DNA of 39,358 nt from Microcaldota archaeon (GTDB taxonomy: Archaea > Micrarchaeota > Micrarchaeia > Micrarchaeales > Micrarchaeaceae), in contig JAJYYU010000003.1 in NCBI GenBank assembly GCA_021800515.1, forward strand, positions 1-39,358, read 5' to 3'. Position 1 is the first letter of the stretch, and each line of letters opens with the position of its first letter. The notes below the pieces were generated by a model. That model saw only the letters and a list, made by a program, of their open reading frames with translations, did not search any database and was not told the DNA's origin. Position numbers and translations under genes: made by a program. This document shows positions 32,762 to 39,358 of this stretch, in pieces.

Positions 32762-33997
32762 TCACCTAATATTAAATTTATTTTTTATTTTATTTATTGC
32801 ATCCACTGCTGCATCTACCTCCTCTATAGTATTATACAAATAGAAGCTCATCCTAGATATCGAATGCTCCTTTGACAATTCAGATACAACAGGCATTGCG
32901 CAATGATGGCCAGCACGTATTGCTATTCCTTCTTTATCAAAAAGATATGCGATGTCATGAGGATGGACCTTGTTTATCGCAAAGGATATTATCCCTACTT
33001 TATTTTTTTCATCATTCCCTCCAAATACCTCAAGGTTATTTATGTCATTTAGCTTATCAAAAGCGTATTTTAAAAGATTCTGTTCATGCTTTCTTATATT
33101 ATTTATACCTATTTTATTAATGTAGTCAATAGCGCCTGCAAGGCCTATTGCACCCTCAATATTCTGAGTACCTGATTCAAATCTCCAAGGTAAATCATTT
33201 AATGTGCATGAGTACTTATTAACCTGTTTTACCATTTCTCCTCCCCCAAATAATGGCTTAATATTATCCAAAACAGATTTTTTTGCAAAGAGAATACCTA
33301 TTCCTGCAGGACCCATCATTTTATGCGCAGATGCAGCAAAAAAATCACACCCTATGTCCTTTACATCTATTTTTATATTAGGTATTGATTGTGCGCCATC
33401 AATAAGGACTGTGCTATTCTTTTTATGGGCAAGCTGTGTTATATATTTAATATCATTTATCGAGCCGAGCACGTTAGATGCATGAAATACGGCCGTTATC
33501 TTTGGTTCCTTTTCAAGATGCGCTTTAAAACTTTCAATATCCAGCCCTGTTTTTTCTTTATTAAGCTTTATATAATCTAAGTGTGCTTTTTTTCTTTTTG
33601 CTAGCCATAGCCATGGCAGTAAGTTGCTGTGGTGCTCTGCCTCTGAAATTAATATATGGTCCCCTTCCTTTATTACTTCATTTCCGAATGCTAGTGCAAC
33701 AAAATTTATTGCCTCTGTGGTATTCCTCATATATACAATTTCTTCAATTGACCCCGCATTTATAAATTTGGCAAATTTTGTCTTTGATTCAATATATTTT
33801 TCTGTTGCTGTTTCTGCTATTTTATATATCCCTCTATGTATATTAGAATTATAGTTTTCATAGTAATATTTTATTTTATTGATTACTTGAATGGGTTTTT
33901 GCGTTGTTGCTGCATTGTCAAAATAAACAAGCTTTTTTCCATTGACTTTTATTTTTAATATTGGAAAATCCTCCCGGATTTTATTTACATCGTACAT
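32762..33997 (-). CDS. sufS: Cysteine desulfurase SufS
   Basis: This 411-residue PLP enzyme takes sulfur from cysteine for cluster assembly. YFDNAATTQKP (25-35), EAEHHSNLLPW (119-129), IDGAQ (199-203) and the PLP lysine K226 in SAHKMMGP are clear. The active cysteine is C366 in IRAGHHCAMP, the short SufS-type loop, not the longer NifS/IscS loop. It lies between sufC (9 bases) and sufU (4 bases) in one operon. The gene is very AT-rich. The length is typical of group II desulfurases. Confidence 0.95.
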   Translation of the reverse strand: MYDVNKIREDFPILKIKVNGKKLVYFDNAATTQKPIQVINKIKYYYENYNSNIHRGIYKIAETATEKYIESKTKFAKFINAGSIEEIVYMRNTTEAINFVALAFGNEVIKEGDHILISEAEHHSNLLPWLWLAKRKKAHLDYIKLNKEKTGLDIESFKAHLEKEPKITAVFHASNVLGSINDIKYITQLAHKKNSTVLIDGAQSIPNIKIDVKDIGCDFFAASAHKMMGPAGIGILFAKKSVLDNIKPLFGGGEMVKQVNKYSCTLNDLPWRFESGTQNIEGAIGLAGAIDYINKIGINNIRKHEQNLLKYAFDKLNDINNLEVFGGNDEKNKVGIISFAINKVHPHDIAYLFDKEGIAIRAGHHCAMPVVSELSKEHSISRMSFYLYNTIEEVDAAVDAINKIKNKFNIR

Positions 33998-34006
33998 ATT
34001 TACACT

Positions 34007-34741
34007 TTACTTTTTTATATATTTCCCAAATCCTTCCCTTTCTATTTCTTTTGCAATATCTTTCTTGCCCGACGCAACAATTTTGCCGTTAACCAATACA
34101 TGTACAAAATCTGGTTTTATATATGAAATTATCTTATTGTAATGAGTAATTAGTATTACTCCTAATTTTTTCTTTTTTATGGATTCATTTAGAATTTCAG
34201 CTATATTTTTTATTGCATCTACATCAAGGCCAGAGTCTGGCTCATCAAGGATTGCAAACTTAGGATTTAAAGTAAGCATCTGCATTATCTCCATCTTCTT
34301 TTTTTCTCCTCCTGAAAATCCAAAATTAAGATCCCTCTCAATAATCTCTTTTTTTAGATCCAACTTTTTTAGATTGATCTCTATTTCTTTTTCTAAATTC
34401 TCTATATTTCCTCCCTTTTTAATAGAAGTATATGCATTATAAAGGAAGTTTATATATTTTACATCACTTATTTCAGAGGGGTTTTGGAATTGCAAAAATA
34501 AGCCAAGTTTTGCTTTTTTGTCAGTAGATAATCTAGTTATATCCTTTCTATCAAGGATAATATTTCCAGTTGTCTTTAATTTTGGATATTTCATAATCGC
34601 TTTTGCGAATGTAGTTTTTCCTGACCCATTTGGTCCCATTATAATATGAATCTCACCACTTTTAATCCTAAGGTTTATTTCAGATATTATTTTATTATCA
34701 TTTATGCCCGCGCTAAAATTCTTTATTATCAATTCGCTCAT
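34007..34741 (-). CDS. sufC: Fe-S assembly ATPase SufC
   Basis: This 244-residue ABC-type ATPase powers the SufBCD complex. Walker A is GPNGSGKTT (36-44), the Q-loop FLQFQNP (82-88), the signature FSGGEKKKMEI (142-152), Walker B ILDEPDSGLD (164-173) and the switch His in LITHYNKI. The D-S-G-L-D and F-S-G-G-E-K-K forms are typical of SufC and not of transporters. It is encoded between the HTH regulator (40 bases) and sufS (9 bases). It has no membrane partner in the cluster, as expected. Confidence 0.96.
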   Translation of the reverse strand: MSELIIKNFSAGINDNKIISEINLRIKSGEIHIIMGPNGSGKTTFAKAIMKYPKLKTTGNIILDRKDITRLSTDKKAKLGLFLQFQNPSEISDVKYINFLYNAYTSIKKGGNIENLEKEIEINLKKLDLKKEIIERDLNFGFSGGEKKKMEIMQMLTLNPKFAILDEPDSGLDVDAIKNIAEILNESIKKKKLGVILITHYNKIISYIKPDFVHVLVNGKIVASGKKDIAKEIEREGFGKYIKK

Positions 34742-34781
34742 TTAACCATCTACTTGTTCTATTTGTACTAAGTTGCATATT

Positions 34782-35099
34782 TTATATCGGATATGAATTC
34801 TTGCAGATTTTGCATATGGTCTTTCTTGCTTTGCCTGCGTCTCCCATAACCATATACCTCACTAATTTATCTAATATTTTTTTGTCAAATCCTCTCTCAA
34901 TATTTTTAATTTTTTCAGAGTATTTATCATTTATATATTTGCTTACTGCAGCCTGTGTTAACCCAAGCAGCATAGCAACTTCCTCTTGTTTTAACCTGTA
35001 TTTATTTGTCATTACTTTTGTAGCACCTGCTCTAACTGCGGGGAGAAGTTCCTCAATCTCAAATTTTATATTGTTGACAGCGTAGTTTTTTTGTTTCAT
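34782..35099 (-). CDS. XRE/Cro-type HTH regulator with C-terminal Cys-x-x-Cys inside the suf operon
   Basis: The 105-residue protein has a helix-turn-helix at about 37-58 (KQEEVAMLLGLTQAAVSKYIND), resembling archaeal predicted regulators of the COG2522 type. The tail has C96-K-I-C99, a pair of cysteines that could bind iron, a cluster or zinc, or sense redox state; such C-x-I-C tails are common in this family. Its ATG overlaps the sufD stop (ATGA), so it is made together with the Suf proteins. It plausibly controls the operon in the way SufR or IscR do elsewhere, though the sequence is unrelated to those. Inverted GTTATAA sites at the sufB promoter are candidate targets. Confidence 0.8.
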   Translation of the reverse strand: MKQKNYAVNNIKFEIEELLPAVRAGATKVMTNKYRLKQEEVAMLLGLTQAAVSKYINDKYSEKIKNIERGFDKKILDKLVRYMVMGDAGKARKTICKICKNSYPI

Positions 35100-36184
35100 T
35101 TAATCATTTTAAGTATCTTTTCTTCAACAAACCTATAATTATCCGCATACTCCTGTTTTAAGTCTGAAAATGCAAATTCTTTAATTATAAATTTGTTTAT
35201 ATTTTGTTTATTAATGCCTCTACATTTCATATAAAATCTTGCATCCTCATCAAGTTTATAAATTGATGAACTATGAGTTGCATTAACTTCTTTTTCTTTT
35301 ATAATCATGAAAGGCATAGAATGTATTTTTGCATTGTTGTTTATAATCCCTTTATGGCTTATATGTATTACATTATTTTTTGCATTTTTAAATACCCTTG
35401 GCATACTTTTTAGGAAACAAATAGAATTATCAGACATTATTGTTTTGTAATTAATATTATTTTTTGAATTATCTTTATGGTTCAGGATATTAGAACTTAT
35501 ATCAAATTTTTGGTTATTGCTTCCTATCACCAATCCATTTATCTCTATATTAGTATTTAAATTTCCATCAAAAGTATTTCTTGCAATTGTGTTTATACCT
35601 CCTGCATATATAGAATTAAATACTACTTCAGAATCTGCACTCATCACAGTAAAGTGCTTAACTTCTGAATCATTATTTTGTTGATAATTAAATAAATTTA
35701 TTTTGATTTTTGAATTTTTTCCAAGATAGAAAAGATTTGTAATCCTATTTTGGGTATTACCAGAATTATATTCAAATAATTCACATTCAGAATTCTTTTT
35801 TAGCACAAATTTAATGTAAATATTTGTTGCATTAAAGCTTAGTATATTAAGGTGCTTTAGATTCTGGGGTATGTTAATAACTAATAGTCTATCAACTTCA
35901 TCATACCTCTCTACATTATTAATTTCCTCTTTGCCAGCAACTACAGAAATATCATTCATAAGATTCTTGTCAGCTAGGATTTCATTATTTTTTATTACTA
36001 TATCAAATAATGGTAACTGCTTTATTTTTAAAATATTTTTTAGTTCATTCAGAGGTATATCAATAAATCTAGTTTTAATTGTCTTTTTTTCTATGCTATT
36101 CCAGTCTATTTTTATTTCCTCTTTTTTAAATAATTCATATTCTGACTCATTAACATTAATATTATCTAACTCCCTTGTAATTAT
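35096..36184 (-). CDS. sufD: Fe-S assembly protein SufD, starting at a non-AUG codon
   Basis: SufD pairs with SufB and SufC. The first ATG (35959) would give only 287 residues. However, the same frame is open for 75 more codons upstream and reads family-like (residues near the start IITRELDN, then EEIKIDWNSIEKK, TRFIDIPLNELKN, LPLFDIVIKN), with no ATG, GTG or TTG in it. GGTGAT at 36188-36193 lies three bases before ATA 36184-36182, the same spacing used by other genes here, so I start at ATA, giving 362 residues; ATT 36181 is the alternative. The C-terminal half is the usual right-handed beta-helix ending in a helical tail. The gap from sufB is then 10 bases, and the stop overlaps the regulator start. 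Confidence 0.8.
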   Translation of the reverse strand: MITRELDNINVNESEYELFKKEEIKIDWNSIEKKTIKTRFIDIPLNELKNILKIKQLPLFDIVIKNNEILADKNLMNDISVVAGKEEINNVERYDEVDRLLVINIPQNLKHLNILSFNATNIYIKFVLKKNSECELFEYNSGNTQNRITNLFYLGKNSKIKINLFNYQQNNDSEVKHFTVMSADSEVVFNSIYAGGINTIARNTFDGNLNTNIEINGLVIGSNNQKFDISSNILNHKDNSKNNINYKTIMSDNSICFLKSMPRVFKNAKNNVIHISHKGIINNNAKIHSMPFMIIKEKEVNATHSSSIYKLDEDARFYMKCRGINKQNINKFIIKEFAFSDLKQEYADNYRFVEEKILKMIK

Positions 36185-36187
36185 AAA

Positions 36188-36193
36188 ATCACC
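36188..36193 (-). promoter_or_regulatory. Ribosome-binding site that places the sufD start
   Basis: On the minus strand GGTGAT immediately follows the sufB stop, then TTT, then ATA. dnaK, NAC, eS1, sufU, the deoxyribosyltransferase-like gene and the 78-residue gene all have GGTGA or GTGAT exactly three bases before the start codon. Confidence 0.6.
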
Positions 36194-36194
36194 T

Positions 36195-37589
36195 TTATGC
36201 TATCATCTTTTTACTGTCTATCTTCAAAAGCCTCCTTAGCTCAATGCTATATTCTAAAGGCAGTTCTTTAACTAAAGGATCAATAAATCCAAGTAATATA
36301 AGCGTTATTGCATCCTCTTCACTGAATCCTCTTGACATCAGATAAAAAATATCATCATCATTAATCCTACCTGTTGATGCCTCATGATTTATATTTGATT
36401 CGCTATTATTTATTTTAATATAAGGGAAGGTATTAGCAGAGGACTCTTTGCTAATCATCAACGAATCGCATTTTTGGAATGAAACTGAACTTGTTGCATT
36501 TTCAGAAACCAATAAATTACCTCTAAATGTTGATGACCCACTACCAATGCTTATACTTTTTGATATTACTTTTGAAGTTGTGTGCGGAGCAAGATGAAAT
36601 ATTTTACCTCCATTGTCAAATACCTGATTATTCTTGGCAACTGCTACTGACACTATTTCTCCAACAGAATTTTTGCCGCTTAAGTAAATTGCAGGATATT
36701 TCATATTAACTTTACTTCCAATGTTGCAGTCAATCCATTCAACATGCGCGTCTTCCTTTGCAATTGCACGTTGTGTTACTAGATTATATATATTTTTTGA
36801 CCAATTTTGTATTGTTATATATCTTACATGTGATTTTTTGTTTGCAATAATTTCTACAACACCGGAATGCAATGAATATGTTGAGTATACAGGGGCTGAG
36901 CACCCCTCAATATATGTGACTTCTGCTCCTTCATCTGCAATAATCAGAGTTCTTTCGAATTGTCCCATATTCTCTGCATTTATTCTAAAGTATGCCTGAA
37001 GAGGGATTGTAAGCTTTACATTTTTTGGAACGAAAAGAAAGGTTCCTCCGCTCCATGCAGCTGTGTTCAATGCTGCAAATTTATTATCATTTGCAGGAAT
37101 TACTGTGCCAAAATATTTTTTTATTATTTCTGGATATTTTTGTACAGCAGTATCCGTATCTGTAAATATTACGCCTTGAGATTCAAGCTCTTTCCGTATG
37201 TTTGAGTATATTACTTCTGAATCAAATTGGCTTTCAACACCTGCAAAAAATTTTTTTTCATATTCGGGTATCTGCAGCTTGTCAAACGTATCTTTGATTT
37301 CTTTTGGTACATCTTCCCATTTTCTAGCTTTTGCATTATGTGCAGAAACATAGTAATAAATACTATCCAGATCAAGTTCTGTCAGATCTGGACCCCATTC
37401 TGGCAGCTTCATTTTCTTAAAAATATTATATGCTGCAATCCGTTTTTCCAACATCCATTTAGGTTCTTTTTTTATTTCAGAAATTTTGCGTATTATTTCT
37501 TCATTAAGCCCTATATTTATTTTTTTAATATAATTAATGTTTTTTTTAAATCCATACTTTTTTTTATATATTTTATTATCCCTATCCAT
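36195..37589 (-). CDS. sufB: Fe-S assembly scaffold SufB
   Basis: The 464-residue SufB family protein has the N-terminal helical part (EEIIRKISEIKKEPKWMLEKR), the GVIFTDTDTAVQKYPEIIKKYFG segment, VPANDNKFAALNTAAWSGGTFLFVPKNV, and the C-terminal GRINDDDIFYLMSRGFSEEDAITLILLGF, all diagnostic. The core is a beta-helix that, with SufD and SufC, builds 4Fe-4S clusters. The start is ATG 37589; a TTG at 37598 would add three residues. TATA sequence 33 bases upstream implies a leader of only a few bases. It is the first gene of the six-gene suf operon and, with the following genes, is AT-richer than most of the window. Confidence 0.96.
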   Translation of the reverse strand: MDRDNKIYKKKYGFKKNINYIKKINIGLNEEIIRKISEIKKEPKWMLEKRIAAYNIFKKMKLPEWGPDLTELDLDSIYYYVSAHNAKARKWEDVPKEIKDTFDKLQIPEYEKKFFAGVESQFDSEVIYSNIRKELESQGVIFTDTDTAVQKYPEIIKKYFGTVIPANDNKFAALNTAAWSGGTFLFVPKNVKLTIPLQAYFRINAENMGQFERTLIIADEGAEVTYIEGCSAPVYSTYSLHSGVVEIIANKKSHVRYITIQNWSKNIYNLVTQRAIAKEDAHVEWIDCNIGSKVNMKYPAIYLSGKNSVGEIVSVAVAKNNQVFDNGGKIFHLAPHTTSKVISKSISIGSGSSTFRGNLLVSENATSSVSFQKCDSLMISKESSANTFPYIKINNSESNINHEASTGRINDDDIFYLMSRGFSEEDAITLILLGFIDPLVKELPLEYSIELRRLLKIDSKKMIA

Positions 37590-37617
37590 AAGAATCAATC
37601 TGTAAAAATCTAAACTT

Positions 37618-37670
37618 ATTTATAATCTGGTTATAATTTTATAACTAAGTTATATTAAATAATTATTTAA
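37618..37670 (-). promoter_or_regulatory. suf operon promoter with inverted GTTATAA sites
   Basis: The minus-strand TATA box TTATAAATA (37618-37626) is centred about 33 bases before sufB ATG 37589. Just upstream, GTTATAA-TT-TTATAAC (37630-37645) is a perfect inverted repeat, with a third GTTATA half-site at 37649-37654. TTAAATAATTATTTAA (37655-37670) is a perfect 16-base palindrome. The first repeat abuts the box where BRE would be, making it the best candidate operator. Confidence 0.5.
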
Positions 37671-37825
37671 CCCTTGCTATAAAAAATTATGCTTTGTATA
37701 CAGTGATGTAGCTTTGCATTAAAAAGAAAGAATGAGGAAAAGATGCGTTGATAGTAAATATCAACATAGACAATCAACGAAATATAAAAGCTTTTTTATA
37801 AAAAAAATATTATTAAAATAGTAGT

Positions 37826-37888
37826 CTTTAAATACTTTTCAACTATTATTTAAGTTAAGCTGAATAATAATTTTAAACTTATGTGATA
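37826..37888 (+). promoter_or_regulatory. S-layer gene promoter and ribosome-binding site
   Basis: CTTTAAATAC (37826-37835) is a TATA box; transcription from about 37856 would give a leader of about 35 bases. GTGATA (37883-37888) just before ATG 37891 is the ribosome-binding site. A further TATA-like AATATAAAAG lies near 37780-37790. Strong expression would be expected for a surface-layer gene. Confidence 0.45.
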
Positions 37889-37890
37889 AA

Positions 37891-39358
37891 ATGAAAAGTG
37901 CAAACGTAAAGAAAATTGCCGCTGTCGTGGCAGGAGCAACATTGTTAGGAGTAGGCCTTGCATTCGCAGGCTCAGTTTCATTCCAGAATATTCCTATAAT
38001 AAGCAATAGCGGGCAACCGGTAGTGCAGATTGTCGTAGGTTCTGGAGCAAAGCCTTCAGATGGAGTTGCAGCAGCAAACATTGCAGCAGCGATTGGAAAC
38101 CTTGCATACACAAGCGTTCCGGTTACAGCATCTGTAAACGCAACACAGGCAGCAAAGGTTCTTGGAGCATCCCCATCACAATACTCATTGTCAAATCAGG
38201 CAGTATATATTAATTCAACAAGCGTTTCAACAGGACCATCAGGAACATACTCATTCCAAGCACTGATTGGATCAGTTCTTAACAGAGCAGTGAAGGTCGG
38301 ACCTGTATCAGCAACAAAGTACTTGGCAACATACACATCAGGAGACGCATATTATAATACTAATTACAACACATCAGCATCACCTGTATTCTCTCCATAT
38401 GTATCATCAGGAGTGCCTATGAATACAACAGTTTCAGCAGGAACAAATGGAGGAGGAGTAACATTCTCATCATTTACAAACAGCACAGGAGACAACTTAT
38501 TGAGAGTTACATCAACAAATCTTGCAAGCTTAGAAAATAATGCAGGAACAAGCGGAGAGTCTGAATACTTGTGGTTGACAGGAGTACCTGTATACAATCA
38601 GCATTCAAAGTCCTTGCAATTAATGGATGCAAACGGCGCATACCAGATAGTATTCAACAAATACATCGCAGCAAACTTTACTCCATCATCAGGAAACTAC
38701 ATGAATGCAAACAATGCAACATTCTCATTATTGGGACAGAACTACACAATAATAAAAGTAATAACAGCACCTTCAAACAGCGTAACATCAACAACAAAGG
38801 CAATATCAGGAGGCAAACTGCAAGTTGCAACAGCATTGGCACCTGCATCAACAGTATATGTAGGAAAGAACATCTCAGCAGGCAACTTTACAGTTGAACT
38901 GACAGACTTAGGACAGCCTGCATCAGGAATCAGCCCTGCATCATTGAACATTTACTACAACGGCCAATTAGAAAAGGTCACATCACAGTCACCTGGATTG
39001 CAGTCATACAACATTTCAGGACATACATTAGCAGTTGATGTGAAAAGCACATTCGCAGGTCTTTACTCATACCAGAAATACGCAAACATAGAGCTGTATT
39101 CAGGAATAGAGAATATAACAAACAACCAAGTATTCAACCAAACAAGAAACCCTGACTGGTACACAAAGATCTTATGGATGAACACAACTACAACACAGAC
39201 AGCAACCTCAAATGCACTTCCTAACCAGTTATACAGCATAATAATATATGGAGGAACAAAGGCATCAGCAAACCTAATGCCTGGACAGAGCTTCTCATTC
39301 ATAACAGACCCTGCAATGTACAAGTTGTCATTCATAAACTCAACAGGAGTTTCATATG
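37891..39358 (+). CDS. S-layer protein, N-terminal 489 residues (runs off the window)
   Basis: One long open frame runs from ATG 37891 to the window end with no stop. It has a signal peptide (about 1-27: basic MKSANVKK, hydrophobic AAVVAGATLLGVGLAF, cleavage near AGS). Then comes FQNIPIISNSGQPVVQIVVGSGAKPSDGVAAANIAAAIG, which resembles the N-terminal domain of methanococcal-type archaeal S-layer proteins. The rest is Thr/Ser/Asn/Ala-rich beta-type sequence with many N-x-S/T glycosylation sites. Codon choice is strongly biased to GCA, ACA, TCA, GGA and AAC, a sign of very high expression. The protein forms the cell's outer lattice; nearby glycosyltransferases may decorate it. The minus-strand frames overlapping it are antisense artefacts of this bias. 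Confidence 0.85.
   Translation, partial: MKSANVKKIAAVVAGATLLGVGLAFAGSVSFQNIPIISNSGQPVVQIVVGSGAKPSDGVAAANIAAAIGNLAYTSVPVTASVNATQAAKVLGASPSQYSLSNQAVYINSTSVSTGPSGTYSFQALIGSVLNRAVKVGPVSATKYLATYTSGDAYYNTNYNTSASPVFSPYVSSGVPMNTTVSAGTNGGGVTFSSFTNSTGDNLLRVTSTNLASLENNAGTSGESEYLWLTGVPVYNQHSKSLQLMDANGAYQIVFNKYIAANFTPSSGNYMNANNATFSLLGQNYTIIKVITAPSNSVTSTTKAISGGKLQVATALAPASTVYVGKNISAGNFTVELTDLGQPASGISPASLNIYYNGQLEKVTSQSPGLQSYNISGHTLAVDVKSTFAGLYSYQKYANIELYSGIENITNNQVFNQTRNPDWYTKILWMNTTTTQTATSNALPNQLYSIIIYGGTKASANLMPGQSFSFITDPAMYKLSFINSTGVSY

Noticed and set aside
37839-39335. Several minus-strand frames inside the S-layer gene
   Set aside because: They arise because the biased codons of the sense gene leave few stops on the other strand; the sense frame has a signal peptide and a family match.

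Overview
The window reads as a piece of an AT-rich archaeal chromosome. The evidence is RNA polymerase subunit K, ribosomal proteins eS1 (S3Ae) and a long-form uS15, prefoldin beta, archaeal NAC, a beta-CASP (aCPSF-type) nuclease, a PAC2-family protein, geranylgeranyl reductase for isoprenoid lipids, an archaeal-type ThrRS, TATA boxes about 25 bases before many starts, and a tRNA gene with no encoded CCA. A Nuo-type complex, an S-layer protein and a 78-residue repeat protein of a kind I associate with DPANN genomes suggest an ARMAN-like (Parvarchaeota/Micrarchaeota) acidophile. That placement is inference.

Layout. 1-3200 is accessory DNA: the tail of an IS transposase at the window edge, a minus-strand trio of envelope genes (anchored secreted protein, tubby/LURP-like protein, multi-pass membrane protein), a 375-bp element with 15-bp inverted ends, and a hairpin-rich sequence that on the minus strand resembles an IS200/IS605 right end. 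3200-5700 holds nuoABCD. 5700-11650 is mostly housekeeping: a bacterial-type panD, prefoldin beta, a DHH phosphoesterase, Mre11, rpoK, geranylgeranyl reductase, a tRNA-Leu(UAA) with an oversized D-loop, and a PAC2 protein. 11650-15950 is AT-richer, with poorly known genes (78-aa repeat protein, 490-aa orphan, Nudix, CDP-alcohol phosphatidyltransferase, 7-TM protein). 15950-20290 is a minus-strand chaperone cluster, wHTH-grpE-dnaK-dnaJ, with two inverted repeats at its promoter. 20300-32400 holds RNA processing, ribosomal proteins, thrS with a repeat-rich leader, an S2P protease, glycosyltransferases, a DUF424 protein, NAC, a deoxyribosyltransferase-like protein and an agmatinase-family enzyme. 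32377-37590 is a compact minus-strand Fe-S assembly operon (sufB, sufD, HTH regulator, sufC, sufS, sufU). The window ends inside a large S-layer gene.

How the genes fit together. The suf operon would supply Fe-S clusters for users such as NuoB. Lipid saturation, a CDP-alcohol transferase, glycosyltransferases and the S-layer protein are all envelope functions. DnaK/DnaJ/GrpE, prefoldin and NAC cover protein folding. First genes of transcription units often look leaderless (TATA about 25 bases before the start). Many other genes carry GGTGA or GTGAT three bases before the start codon. That spacing points to a non-AUG (ATA) start for sufD, which adds about 75 residues missed by an ATG-only reading.

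I see no rRNA, no CRISPR array, no recognised defence system and no replication origin. The points most worth checking are the sufD start, the tRNA-Leu D-loop insert, the bacterial PanD, the two regulator/inverted-repeat pairs (chaperone and suf), and the mobile-element remnants before nuoA.
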